From an uncultured Sediminibacterium sp. (GTDB lineage Bacteria > Bacteroidota > Bacteroidia > Chitinophagales > Chitinophagaceae), in the NCBI RefSeq assembly GCF_946481145.1, contig NZ_CAMLMJ010000001.1:1-64000 (forward strand): a stretch of 64,000 nucleotides of DNA, in the 5' to 3' direction. Shown piece after piece: positions 8,659-17,889 of the stretch. The notes beneath the pieces were generated by a model. It was not told where the DNA came from. It made no database searches and saw only the letters and a program-made list of their open reading frames with translations. Each line of letters opens with the position of its first letter. Positions within the stretch are counted from its first letter, which is position 1. The position numbers were made by a program, and so were the translations under genes.

Positions 8659-10017
8659 TTAATTTTCCAACAACATTTGAATGGCGTTTGCAGCTTTTTC
8701 AAACTGGAAACCTGCCATTGCTTTTTCCATCATGGATTGAATCGCATCATTACAAAGATTACCGATGCTGCCCTCATGGGTATGGTTAACCTGGGTCGCA
8801 TTGGTTTCAAATTTGTTTTCTTCAATCAACATGCCGATCTGTTTGTAAGCATCTCTGAAGGGTACTCCCTGAAGTACCAACTTATTTACTTCTTCTACAC
8901 TAAATGCATACAGGTACTTTTCATCTTGCATGATATTGGTTTTCACCTCAATAGATGAAAGCATCAGGTGTGCCATTTGTAAACACTGCCTCAGGGTATT
9001 AAATGCCGGGAACAAATGCTCTTTCAGCAATTGAAGATCGCGATGGTATCCGGAAGGCAGGTTGGTGGTCATCAGCATTATTTCATTTGGCAATGCTTTT
9101 ATTCTATTGGCATGCGACCTGATGAGTTCAAACACATCGGGGTTTTTCTTATGGGGCATAATGCTGGATCCGGTTGTAAGCTCTGACGGAAATTGCACAA
9201 AATCGAAATTCTGGTTCAGGTACAAACACATATCCATGCTCATCCGACTAAGCGTATCAGCAATATTTGCCATCGCCATTGCTGTAATTCGTTCTGCTTT
9301 ACCCCTTCCCATTTGTGCATATACAACATTATAATTCAGGTCATCAAAACCAAGCAGTTTGGTGGTAAGTGTTCTGTTGATAGGGAAAGAAGATCCATAA
9401 CCTGCTGCAGAGCCTAATGGATTTTTATTTACCACTTTATAGGCAGCCTGTAATGTAGTGATATCGTCTACCAGACTCTCCGCATATGCACCAAACCACA
9501 AACCGAATGAGGATGGCATGGCCAATTGCAGGTGCGTGTAACCTGGTAATAAATGCGCCTTAAACTTCTCACTTTGAACCTGCAGTAATTGAAAAAGGTT
9601 TTGTACTTCTTCTGCCAACAGTCTTATTTCATTACGCAGAAATAATTTAATATCTACCAATACCTGATCGTTCCTGCTTCTGGCGCTATGTATTTTTTTA
9701 CCTGCTTCCCCTATTCTTTCAGTAAGCATAAACTCAATCTGTGAGTGAATGTCTTCTATGCTTTTGTGAATGGTGAATGTCCCATGGACTCCTTCGTGAA
9801 GGGAATCCTGAATTTCTTTATAGATATTACGTAGTTCCTTATTTACCAGTATAGCTTCTTCTTTTGTCAACAAACCCACTTCTGCCAGCATGGTTACATG
9901 GGCAATAGAACCAAGTACATCAAATGGCGCCAGTAACAGATCCATTTCACGATCTTTCCCTACAGTAAAATGTTCTACCGCTTCCGAAACAGTACTATTT
10001 TTTTGCCAGAGTTTCAT
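8659..10017 (-). CDS. argH: argininosuccinate lyase
   Basis: Cleaves argininosuccinate to arginine and fumarate, the last step of arginine synthesis. The 452 residues show the fumarase/aspartase superfamily signature GSSIMPHKKNP near residue 280, the HSARSRNDQV substrate loop (about 85-95) and the TGYTHLQLAMPSS-like segment (here GYTHLQLAMPSSFG). Length is standard. It is the last gene of the leftward arginine operon, 50 bp after the M20 deacylase. Confidence 0.97.
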   Translation of the reverse strand: MKLWQKNSTVSEAVEHFTVGKDREMDLLLAPFDVLGSIAHVTMLAEVGLLTKEEAILVNKELRNIYKEIQDSLHEGVHGTFTIHKSIEDIHSQIEFMLTERIGEAGKKIHSARSRNDQVLVDIKLFLRNEIRLLAEEVQNLFQLLQVQSEKFKAHLLPGYTHLQLAMPSSFGLWFGAYAESLVDDITTLQAAYKVVNKNPLGSAAGYGSSFPINRTLTTKLLGFDDLNYNVVYAQMGRGKAERITAMAMANIADTLSRMSMDMCLYLNQNFDFVQFPSELTTGSSIMPHKKNPDVFELIRSHANRIKALPNEIMLMTTNLPSGYHRDLQLLKEHLFPAFNTLRQCLQMAHLMLSSIEVKTNIMQDEKYLYAFSVEEVNKLVLQGVPFRDAYKQIGMLIEENKFETNATQVNHTHEGSIGNLCNDAIQSMMEKAMAGFQFEKAANAIQMLLEN

Positions 10018-10067
10018 GTGTTTACATTTAATGATTTGGTTGCCCGGTTAGGAAATACTTGTCTCCT

Positions 10068-11153
10068 TTAATTTCTCTGCTGCTGCATTAGTTCCTCTAA
10101 CAATGCTATATACAATTCAATACCTGCTGATATTTCATGCAGGTGAATAAATTCATCTGCACTATGACTTCTTGCTGAATCACCTGGCCCCATTTTCAAG
10201 GTAAGAAAGGGCATCAGTGCTTTGTCTGATGTGGTGGGTGAGCCATACCAGCTTCTGCCCAGTTTTTTTCCGGCCATAATCAAAGGATGATCGAGTGGAA
10301 TGCTACTTGATTTCATCCTAAGACTGCGTGGTTTTATGACAGATTGAAGATTGGCCTGAATAGTATCAATGACTTCCTCAAATACATAACACTCATTTAC
10401 CCGAACATCAATTACAAAATTGCAGGAAGCTGGTACTACATTATGTGCTTTATTTTCTGTCTCGATCACTGTTACCGTCATCTTCACCGGACCTAATAGT
10501 TCTGAAACTTTTTCGAACTGGTAGTTTTCAATCCAATGAATATCTCTCATTGCCTTGTATAAGGCATTCTCTCCTTCGTTTCTAGCTGCATGACCAGGTT
10601 TACCTGAAGCAACTGCATCCAATACCAACAACCCCCTTTCCGCTACCGCCATTTGCATGAGTGTTGGCTCACCCACAATGCCAAATGCGATTTCGGGTAA
10701 TAAAGGAAGCAAAGCTTCAATACCATTCTTCCCTGAAATTTCTTCTTCAGCAGTTGCTGCGAAAACAAAATTATAAGCCAACTGTTCAGCATCATAATAA
10801 TGCAGAAAAACAGCCATCAAAGCTACTAATGGTCCACCAGCGTCATTACTTCCCAGCCCGAACAATTTCCCATCCTTTTCTATTGGAGAAAAGGGATCCA
10901 CTGTATATGCTTTATTGGGTTTTACGGTATCGTGGTGTGAATTTAATAAGATAGTTGGTTTTGCAGGATTGAAATGCAGGTTTGTTGCCCATACATTATT
11001 CAGGTGTCTGTTAACCTGTATATTTTTTGTTTCCAGGAATTGTTGAATGCGATCCGCTGTAACATTTTCTTCCTTGCTGAAAGAAGGAATGGCAATCAGT
11101 TCTTTCAACAGTCCGACAGATTGTTCGTATAATATGTTTAATGGCGTACCCAT
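10068..11153 (-). CDS. M20-family N-acyl-ornithine/citrulline deacylase
   Basis: Zinc amidohydrolase of 361 residues. Predicted metal and catalytic residues are H73, D75 (HHDTVKP), D104 (GSNDAGG), E136 and E137 (TAEEEISG). In the operon it follows argB by 1 bp and precedes argH. With a carbamoyltransferase that acts on acylated ornithine, its likely substrate is N-acyl-citrulline (succinyl or acetyl), giving citrulline for ArgG. It therefore fills the ArgE role, although the exact acyl group is inferred. It resembles ArgE and LysK-type deacylases. Confidence 0.88.
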   Translation of the reverse strand: MGTPLNILYEQSVGLLKELIAIPSFSKEENVTADRIQQFLETKNIQVNRHLNNVWATNLHFNPAKPTILLNSHHDTVKPNKAYTVDPFSPIEKDGKLFGLGSNDAGGPLVALMAVFLHYYDAEQLAYNFVFAATAEEEISGKNGIEALLPLLPEIAFGIVGEPTLMQMAVAERGLLVLDAVASGKPGHAARNEGENALYKAMRDIHWIENYQFEKVSELLGPVKMTVTVIETENKAHNVVPASCNFVIDVRVNECYVFEEVIDTIQANLQSVIKPRSLRMKSSSIPLDHPLIMAGKKLGRSWYGSPTTSDKALMPFLTLKMGPGDSARSHSADEFIHLHEISAGIELYIALLEELMQQQRN

Positions 11154-11154
11154 T

Positions 11155-11940
11155 TTATTGTATCGTGGTTCCTGATTTAGCGCTTATGAGTAAAGTTAGT
11201 TCTTCTGCCTGGCCAATAATCACTTTACTAACTCCTGCTTCAATTGCAGCAAATGCATTATCAAGCTTGGGAATCATTCCTGCAAATATTTTGCCTGCTG
11301 ATTTCAAAAGCTCGTAATTCTTTCTATCTAATGTATTTATAACCGAATTATCATCATTTACATCTGTCAAAACGCCTTTTTTCTCAAAAGAATAAACAAG
11401 GTTTGTTTGATATTGTCCACTTAATGCCTTGGCAATTTCCTGTGCAATGGTATCTGCATTGGTGTTTAATAATTGTCCATTGGCATCATGTGTAATCGGT
11501 GCAATTATGACGGTCGTATTTTGTTGTAATAATTGATCAAACAGGTTTGCATTAACTATATCAATATCTCCAACAAAACCATAATCAATCGTTGCATGTT
11601 GCCGCTTATGGGCTAGTATGGCGTTACCGTCTGCACCTGTAATACCTAATGCATTGGTGCCCATCGACTGTAATTTTGCTACAATCTGTTTGTTTATATA
11701 ACCCGCATAAACCATGGTTACTATTCGCAGGGTATCGGCATCTGTTATACGACGGCCGTCGATCATTTTTTGCGGGATAGCTATTTGTTCGGCCATTTTG
11801 GTGGCCAGTTTTCCGCCACCATGAACCAGTATTTTATTGCCCTCCAGTTTTGCAAACTGCTTAAGAAAAGCATCAAGCCTTTGTTCATCATCAATGATGT
11901 TACCGCTGATCTTTATGATATATAGAGGTTCCTGCATCAT
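11155..11940 (-). CDS. argB: acetylglutamate (acylglutamate) kinase
   Basis: Phosphorylates N-acylglutamate in arginine synthesis. The 261 residues contain the amino-acid kinase nucleotide-binding segments KISGNII near the N-terminus and VHGGGKLATKMA (about 39-50), and a C-terminal KLDNAFAAIEAGV helix. Its start overlaps the stop of the upstream carbamoyltransferase by one base, indicating tight translational coupling. The short N-terminus lacks the extra helix of arginine-inhibited hexameric enzymes, so feedback regulation may lie elsewhere. Confidence 0.95.
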   Translation of the reverse strand: MMQEPLYIIKISGNIIDDEQRLDAFLKQFAKLEGNKILVHGGGKLATKMAEQIAIPQKMIDGRRITDADTLRIVTMVYAGYINKQIVAKLQSMGTNALGITGADGNAILAHKRQHATIDYGFVGDIDIVNANLFDQLLQQNTTVIIAPITHDANGQLLNTNADTIAQEIAKALSGQYQTNLVYSFEKKGVLTDVNDDNSVINTLDRKNYELLKSAGKIFAGMIPKLDNAFAAIEAGVSKVIIGQAEELTLLISAKSGTTIQ

Positions 11941-12902
11941 TATTTTGAGGTAAGCATTTCATGTAATACAGCCTGTGCCGCCCATACGCGGTTTCCGGCC
12001 TGCTTTGTAACAAGGCTATGTGGCCCATCAAGCATTTCATCGCTCAATTCAACATTTCTTCTTACGGGTAAACAATGCATCACTTTCGCCTGATTGGTCA
12101 CTTTCATTTTCTCTTCTGTAAGCATCCAGGCTGGGTCATTTTCGTATACTTTACCGTAGTCGGTATAAGTGCTCCAGTTCTTCACATAAACAAAATCAGC
12201 TCCCGCCAATGCCGCATCCTGGTCATGTGTAATGGTTGCGCCTTTGGTAAACTTTTCTGCCAGTTCATAATCCGCCGGATGTGTAATCACAAAGTCTGCC
12301 TCACCCCATGCATTTACCCATTCAGCAAAACTATTGGCCACACATTGCGGCAGGGGTTTGATATGTGGTGCCCAGGTTAATACAATTTTGGGCTTACGTT
12401 GTATAGGCTTAGCTTTTAATTCTTCAGTGATGGTTACCAGATCAGTTAAAGATTGAAGAGGATGTAGTGTGGCACTTTCCAGACTAACCACCGGAACACC
12501 CGCATATTTAATGAACTGGTGTATAAACATTTCACTATAATCATCTTCCCTGTTTTTCAGTGAAGGAAAGGTGCGGATACAAAGGATATCAAAATACTGA
12601 CCCAATACCGGTGCTGCGTCTTTTACATGTTCTACGGTATTGCCACTCATGATTGCACCTTCTTCAAATTCAAGGGCCCAGCCTTCTTTGTCTACATTAA
12701 ATACAATAGCTTCCATACCCAGGTTTCTGGCAGCTACTTGTGTGCTTAATCTTGTTCTAAGGCTTGGATTCAGAAACAATAACCCGATACGCTTACCTGC
12801 ACCCAGTTGCTGGTATTGCAGTGGGTTAGCCTTACAACTGATGGCTTTACTGATCAGTGCATTGATATCGGCTACATCATTTACAGAAATAAATTGTTTC
12901 AT
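11940..12902 (-). CDS. argF': N-succinylornithine (acylornithine) carbamoyltransferase
   Basis: Transfers the carbamoyl group from carbamoyl phosphate to acylated ornithine. The 320 residues carry the variant phosphate-binding motif S47-L-R-T-R51 (NPSLRTRLST) in place of the STRTR of ordinary OTCases, plus HPLQSLTDL and the MHCLPVRRN segment. The closest relatives by motif are Bacteroides SOTCase and Xanthomonas AOTCase. Position 90, in GNTVEHV, is the site that separates the two: Pro90 in B. fragilis SOTCase, Glu92 in AOTCase. Here it is Val, which in published mutants of AOTCase gave succinylornithine specificity. N-succinylornithine is therefore the favoured substrate. Confidence 0.92.
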   Translation of the reverse strand: MKQFISVNDVADINALISKAISCKANPLQYQQLGAGKRIGLLFLNPSLRTRLSTQVAARNLGMEAIVFNVDKEGWALEFEEGAIMSGNTVEHVKDAAPVLGQYFDILCIRTFPSLKNREDDYSEMFIHQFIKYAGVPVVSLESATLHPLQSLTDLVTITEELKAKPIQRKPKIVLTWAPHIKPLPQCVANSFAEWVNAWGEADFVITHPADYELAEKFTKGATITHDQDAALAGADFVYVKNWSTYTDYGKVYENDPAWMLTEEKMKVTNQAKVMHCLPVRRNVELSDEMLDGPHSLVTKQAGNRVWAAQAVLHEMLTSK

Positions 12903-12991
12903 GGCTTACTTGTTCTCTGTGGATGGCTCTGTGTTCCCCTGTTCACTGTGATGGTTTTGTTTTCACCGCAGAGAACAGGAGATAATGGAGT

Positions 12992-14143
12992 TTACGCAGA
13001 GGGTTTATTTAAAAAAGTGATTGCTTGTTTAATGGACGCTATACATTCATCAATTTGTGCTTTTGTCAATGCAAGTGATGGCAACAGTCTGATTACGTTT
13101 GGCTTTGCTTCTCCGGTAAAAATTTTGTACTCCTGCAGCAATACTTTTTTCAGGTCTTTGATATTTTCCGGTACATCAAAACCAATCATAAAACCTAGCC
13201 CTCTTACATTTTCTATTTCCGGTATTGTTTTCAATTGTTCCATTAAATAAGTTCCGTTTTCTGCAGCCGCCTGAACAAGGGCTTCATCTTCCATCACTTC
13301 CAATACTGCCAATGCTGCGGCGCAGGCCAGGTGGTTTCCGCCGAATGTAGTACCAAGCATTCCATGTTTGGGTTGTATATGTGGTGCTATCAAAATTCCT
13401 CCGATTGGAAAACCATTGCCCATTCCTTTGGCCATAGAATAGATATCGGCATTTACGCCTGCATGGTCGTGGGCAAAGAATTTACCGGTTCTTCCATAGC
13501 CACATTGTACGCTGTCTGCAATAAATAACGCATCATACTGATCACATAAAGAACGAATGGTTTGCAGGAATAACGGGCTTGCAACGTTAATACCTCCAAC
13601 ACCTTGTATGCCTTCTGTAATAACTGCTGCAATATTTGCTCCTTCTTCTACAAAACACTGGTGCAAGGCATTTACATCATTAAATGGAAGAAAAATGATA
13701 TTATCGGTTTCGTTCACGGGCGCTACAATAGATGGGTTATCTGTTGCAGCCACAGCCAATGAGGTACGACCATGAAATGATTTTTTAAACGCAACAATTT
13801 TTTTACGCCCTGTATGAAACGATGCCAGTTTCAGTGCGTTTTCATTGGCTTCGGCACCGCTGTTACAAAGGAATAACTGGTAGTTTTCTTTACCGCTTAA
13901 GGTTGCGAGTTTATCTGCCAGTTGTTGCTGCACTGGTATGATCACTGAATTAGAATAGAAAGCAATTTTATGGAGTTGTTCCTCTATTCTTTTTACCCAA
14001 TGCGGGTGGGTATGTCCAATACTGATTACAGCATGGCCGCCATACATATCGAGGTATTTGATTCCATTATTATCCCAAACAGTGGATCCTGATGCTTTCT
14101 CGATGGTAATATTATTGAGCGGATATACATCAAAAAGTTTCAT
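12992..14143 (-). CDS. argD: acetylornithine/succinylornithine aminotransferase
   Basis: Class III PLP-dependent aminotransferase of 383 residues, converting N-acylglutamate semialdehyde to N-acylornithine. Visible motifs are the NSGAEANENALK cofactor-phosphate region, the DSVQCGYGRTGKF block with its Asp for the pyridine nitrogen, and the Schiff-base Lys in SMAKGMGNGFPIGG. It sits between argC and the carbamoyltransferase on the same strand. The following 89-bp gap to argF' shows no clear promoter. Confidence 0.95.
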   Translation of the reverse strand: MKLFDVYPLNNITIEKASGSTVWDNNGIKYLDMYGGHAVISIGHTHPHWVKRIEEQLHKIAFYSNSVIIPVQQQLADKLATLSGKENYQLFLCNSGAEANENALKLASFHTGRKKIVAFKKSFHGRTSLAVAATDNPSIVAPVNETDNIIFLPFNDVNALHQCFVEEGANIAAVITEGIQGVGGINVASPLFLQTIRSLCDQYDALFIADSVQCGYGRTGKFFAHDHAGVNADIYSMAKGMGNGFPIGGILIAPHIQPKHGMLGTTFGGNHLACAAALAVLEVMEDEALVQAAAENGTYLMEQLKTIPEIENVRGLGFMIGFDVPENIKDLKKVLLQEYKIFTGEAKPNVIRLLPSLALTKAQIDECIASIKQAITFLNKPSA

Positions 14144-14173
14144 AGTTCAATTAGGTTGTCGCTTTTGAGCGAT

Positions 14174-15175
14174 TTAGAAATAGTTTGCTTTTAAACCGAG
14201 CCCGGTTTTTTCATCCAGACCAAATAACAGGTTCATGTTTTGTACTGCCTGTCCGCTGGCTCCTTTCAACAGGTTATCGATGGCACTGTGCACCACCATT
14301 TTGCTTCCCTGCTTTTCAATATGCACCAGACATTTGTTGGTATTAACCACTTGTTTAAGGTCTATCATCTGCTCACTGAAGTGGGTAAATGCCGCAGTTG
14401 CATAGAAATCGCGGTATAGTGATTGAAGCTCTTCAATCGTTAAACTACTGTCTATGATGGAGCTGGTATAGATACCCCTGGTAAAATCGCCGCGCCATGG
14501 TACAAAATGTACGCCCTTGCCTTCACCATTAATAGTTAATGGATCATTGGACTGTAACTGATTCAGCGATTCGGTTATTTCTTTGATATGCTGGTGACTC
14601 AAAGATTTATACGCCTGTATATTATTGGCGCGCCAGCTAAAATGCGAGGTATTGCTTAATGACTGCCCCGCACCCGTGGAGCCTGTTATACCGGTAGTAT
14701 GTACATCTCCTAATATGCCGGCTTTTGCCAGAGGGAGTAATGCAAGTTGAATAGCAGTTGCAAAACAACCTGGATTGGCGATATACTGCGCCTGCTGTAT
14801 AGATTCCCTGTTTAATTCAGGCAGGCCATAGACAAATGATTTATCCTGGTGCTTTGAAGTAGTTTTTAATCGAAAGTCTTGTGAAAGATCAATGATTTTT
14901 ACAGAGGAGGGTATCGAATGCTGGTCGAGGAATTTTTTAGCATCTCCATGTCCAACGCAGAGAAACAACACATCGGCATCTGCAAGAGGTTCGCTGCTAA
15001 ATTGCAGGCTGGTTTCGCCCAACAGGTCTGCATGTACTGCATACAAAGGTTTTCCGGCATTACTGGTGCTGTGTATATTTACCAGTTCAACCTGTGGGTG
15101 TTTTAATAACAGCCGTATCAATTCTCCACCTGTATAACCTGCTGCTCCTGTTATAGCTACCCTTATCTGCTTCAT
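14174..15175 (-). CDS. argC: N-acetyl(acyl)-gamma-glutamyl-phosphate reductase
   Basis: NADPH-dependent reductase of 333 residues. The Rossmann motif GAAGYTGGELIRLL lies near the N-terminus and the catalytic cysteine is in NPGCFATAIQ. The later HQHIKEI and VPWRGDFTRGIYTS segments are typical of the family. Its start overlaps the argG stop by four bases, the hallmark of translational coupling. Length is normal. Confidence 0.96.
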   Translation of the reverse strand: MKQIRVAITGAAGYTGGELIRLLLKHPQVELVNIHSTSNAGKPLYAVHADLLGETSLQFSSEPLADADVLFLCVGHGDAKKFLDQHSIPSSVKIIDLSQDFRLKTTSKHQDKSFVYGLPELNRESIQQAQYIANPGCFATAIQLALLPLAKAGILGDVHTTGITGSTGAGQSLSNTSHFSWRANNIQAYKSLSHQHIKEITESLNQLQSNDPLTINGEGKGVHFVPWRGDFTRGIYTSSIIDSSLTIEELQSLYRDFYATAAFTHFSEQMIDLKQVVNTNKCLVHIEKQGSKMVVHSAIDNLLKGASGQAVQNMNLLFGLDEKTGLGLKANYF

Positions 15176-16395
15176 GACTGTTCATTTTTGATGCTGTGAT
15201 AAATAGAAGTCTGGTTGCCGAATATTTTAGAGAATCCTCTAACATCTTCACCTGTCCAGCCGCTGTTCATTTCACCGTATTTGCCAAACTTGCTGCTCAT
15301 GAGGTCGTTGGGCGATTCAATACCGATGATGGTAAAGCGGTAAGGTTGTAATTGAATAAATACATCTCCCGTAACCTGTTCCTGAGAGTGTTGCAGGAAT
15401 GCTTCAATATCGCGCATTACCGGATCCAGTATTTGTCCTTCATGCAACCAGTTGCCATAAAATTGTGCAAGCTGGTCTTTCCAGCTAAGCTGCCATTTGG
15501 TGAGTACATGTTTTTCGAGTGCATGGTGTGCTTTGAGTATCACCATGGGAGCAGCAGCTTCAAAGCCTACTCGGCCCTTGATGCCTATGATGGTATCGCC
15601 TACATGTATATCTCTTCCTATGCCAAATGGACCTGCAATAGATTGTACATATTGAATGGCTTCGGCCGGATGGCTAAAGTGCTGGTCATTAACGCGTCGC
15701 AGTTCACCTTTATCAAAACCAAGTTTTAATTCTTCCGCATTTGTTTTTGTTACCTGAGTTGGCCATGCTTCTTCAGGTAGCATACCTTTTGAGTGCAGTG
15801 TTTCTTTACCGCCTACACTGGTGCCCCAGAGTCCTTTGTTGATGGAGTAGGCTGCTTTTTCAAAATTCATTTCTACCCCTTTCGATTTCAGGTAGCTGAT
15901 TTCTTCTTCTCTGCTCAGTTTCATATCACGGATGGGTGTAATGATTTCAACACCGGGTATCATGATATGAAATACCATGTCGAAACGCACCTGGTCGTTA
16001 CCAGCGCCGGTACTACCATGCACCACTGCTTTGGCGCCCAGTTTCTTAGTATGTTCGGCGATATGAAGTGCCTGGCTAAGTCTTTCGGCACTTACGCTTA
16101 AAGGGTAAGTATTGTTTTTGAGTACATTACCATATATAAGGAAACGAATGATACTATCGTAATAGCTTTTTACTGCATCTACTGTTGTGTGCGATTTTAC
16201 GCCTAGTTTATAGGCATGTGCTTCGATCTGTTCTAATTCTGCCGGAGAAAAACCACCGGTATTTACAATTACACTATGAACTTCATAGCCTTTTTCATCG
16301 GTCAGGTATTTTACACAATAAGATGTGTCGAGTCCGCCACTAAAACCCAATACTACTTTGGTGCCTGCGGGAAGTGATGTAGGAAGAGTGCTCAT
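15172..16395 (-). CDS. argG: argininosuccinate synthase
   Basis: ATP-dependent ligase joining citrulline and aspartate. The 407 residues open with the pyrophosphatase loop VLGFSGGLDTSYCV (about 16-29) and contain VVHGSTGAGNDQVRFD, both diagnostic. It follows the GNAT acyltransferase by 37 bp and overlaps argC. It belongs to the Bacteroidetes-type ArgG group, in which argG lies early in the operon next to a GNAT gene. Confidence 0.96.
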   Translation of the reverse strand: MSTLPTSLPAGTKVVLGFSGGLDTSYCVKYLTDEKGYEVHSVIVNTGGFSPAELEQIEAHAYKLGVKSHTTVDAVKSYYDSIIRFLIYGNVLKNNTYPLSVSAERLSQALHIAEHTKKLGAKAVVHGSTGAGNDQVRFDMVFHIMIPGVEIITPIRDMKLSREEEISYLKSKGVEMNFEKAAYSINKGLWGTSVGGKETLHSKGMLPEEAWPTQVTKTNAEELKLGFDKGELRRVNDQHFSHPAEAIQYVQSIAGPFGIGRDIHVGDTIIGIKGRVGFEAAAPMVILKAHHALEKHVLTKWQLSWKDQLAQFYGNWLHEGQILDPVMRDIEAFLQHSQEQVTGDVFIQLQPYRFTIIGIESPNDLMSSKFGKYGEMNSGWTGEDVRGFSKIFGNQTSIYHSIKNEQS

Positions 16396-16432
16396 ACGAT
16401 GCTTGCTTTACTGGTACAATGATCCTGTATAA

Positions 16433-17137
16433 TCAGAGATTAAACAGGTGATGAAAAAATGATTTTGGTTTGATGGCTGCACCGCCATTTTCTTTTTTAC
16501 GAAACATGCGCAACAGTTTGTGTTGTTTCAGTTTCATAAAGCGTTCATATATTTTAGAATTCTTTTTAAACTCTGAAGAAGTTTCTTCCGGTTCAAAATG
16601 ATCGGCAGGGTCGTATAACATAGCGGTACAGAAGCAATTTTTTCTTTCTTTGCTCATCAGTACATCATAGTTTACACAGCTTTTGCAGCCTGCCCAGAAT
16701 TCTTCATCATCGGTAAGTTCGCTATAGGTTACCGGTTCATAACCAAGGTCGCTGTTAATTTTCATAACAGCCAGTCCGGTGGTTAAGCCGAAAATTTTAG
16801 CTTTCGGGTACTTAACCCTTGAAAGGTTGAATATGGTTTGTTTAATAAGCTTGGCTACTCCGCTTTTACGGAAGGCAGGCGAAACGATGAGGCCGCTATT
16901 GGCTACAAAAGAATCGTGTCCCCATGCTTCTATATAGCAGAACCCTACCCAGGTTCCATCGGGTAATAAAGCGATAACGGCTTTACCTTCATCCATTTTC
17001 TTTGCTACATATTCCGGGCTTCGTTTGGCGATACCTGTTCCACGTGCTTTGGCCGATGATTCCATTTCATCGGTAATGGTTTGTGCATATCCTGTGTCGC
17101 CACTATTGGCTACACGAACAATGATATTTTGTTCCAA
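16433..17137 (-). CDS. GNAT acyltransferase, probable N-acylglutamate synthase
   Basis: The 234 residues contain a GNAT fold with SGLIVSPAFRKSGVAKLIKQ as the acyl-CoA pyrophosphate-binding motif (about 81-100). There is a downstream Cys-rich segment (AGCKSCVNYDVL and KNCFCTAML) and a basic C-terminal tail. It is the first gene of the arginine operon, and no classical argA or argJ is present in the window. Homologous GNAT genes beside argG in Bacteroides have been implicated as the N-acylglutamate synthase. That role, using acetyl- or succinyl-CoA, is the best inference here. The Cys cluster could bind metal, but this is not established. Confidence 0.8.
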   Translation of the reverse strand: MEQNIIVRVANSGDTGYAQTITDEMESSAKARGTGIAKRSPEYVAKKMDEGKAVIALLPDGTWVGFCYIEAWGHDSFVANSGLIVSPAFRKSGVAKLIKQTIFNLSRVKYPKAKIFGLTTGLAVMKINSDLGYEPVTYSELTDDEEFWAGCKSCVNYDVLMSKERKNCFCTAMLYDPADHFEPEETSSEFKKNSKIYERFMKLKQHKLLRMFRKKENGGAAIKPKSFFHHLFNL

Positions 17138-17208
17138 CTTATAAAAATTAAATAACGTAAAGGGAACGACAGCTACCTGTCAGAAAAACAATTCCGGGGA
17201 GTTTTCCA

Positions 17209-17318
17209 CTGATAGGGGCAAGTGCCAGTTGCTCGTCCTATCAGCAACCACGTCGGGGTCGCGGGAGGAAGTTAAAAGCAGCTTCTATTGAAAACACCTG
17301 TTTAGGGGTGTTCAATAG
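17209..17318 (-). promoter_or_regulatory. structured leader region of the arginine operon
   Basis: Two strong inverted repeats lie 72-181 bp upstream of the first arg gene. Hairpin 1 (17209-17244) has CTGATAGG/CCTATCAG arms enclosing GCAA/TTGC. Hairpin 2 (17285-17318) has CTATTGA/TCAATAG with inner ACACC/GGTGT. A GC-rich stretch lies between them. The layout suggests a cis-regulatory RNA or attenuator, but it matches no riboswitch I can name. Confidence 0.5.
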
Positions 17319-17770
17319 GAGGTAAAGGTAATTGATCAGGATCTGCTTCACTGTTTAAAACTTATTAGTTTTTGAGGGTGTAAAATTATAACAGTTTGGG
17401 TTATAGTGGTGTATTTTTTTATGAAAGGAATATTAAATAGGATGATTTTACTTACAGGCGTTAGTTTTTAAAGGGTATCCCAACCCTGGAGAGAAGCAAT
17501 TTTAGCAAGTTTCGGAGCTTTTAAAAAGTGGTGATGACCACATTTTTAGACAAAAAAACACCTGTCTCTAATTCGCTCATTATTAAGTACTTACCCGTAT
17601 CATCTACACATCATCAGCACACCATCAACACAGCACAACACCATATGCGTGTTGTGCCCTGTTTAGGTACTGTTGTTATTATGAAGATGTATTGAGCATG
17701 GCCTTAAGTAATAGCGAGATATGGTATTGCGATAAACAGCTATAATTTATCCCCGGTAGGGTGTTCTTAC
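17319..17770. other. intergenic region with one strong hairpin
   Basis: No convincing gene is seen. A perfect 9-bp inverted repeat GCACAACAC/GTGTTGTGC with a 7-nt loop occupies 17633-17657. The segment just before 17771 (ATCCCCGGTAGGGTG) resembles a worn copy of the left end of the array repeats. The arg operon promoter is probably in this region but could not be placed. Confidence 0.5.
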
Positions 17771-17882
17771 TAGTAAGTTTAAAAGTAATTGGTACACGCT
17801 GGCGGCGTAACACGCAGTCCTACGTGCCTCAGAGAATGCGATGAATTTATCTGGATTAAGTACACGCTGAGGAGAAAAAAAA
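17771..17882 (-). repeat. array repeat copy A (R module only)
   Basis: A roughly 110-bp R module. It has an AGTAAGTTTAAAAGTAATTG start, an ACGCTGG...CACGCAG hairpin, then a CCTCAG...CTGAGG inverted pair and a terminal GGAGAAAAAAA. It abuts the 3' end of the next gene to the right. It is the outermost unit and more diverged than the others. Confidence 0.8.
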
Positions 17883-17889
17883 TGAAACC

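Noticed and set aside
17209..17318. A SAM or other named riboswitch
   Set aside because: Hairpins are clear, but no consensus core of a riboswitch class I know could be aligned, so it is reported only as a structured leader.
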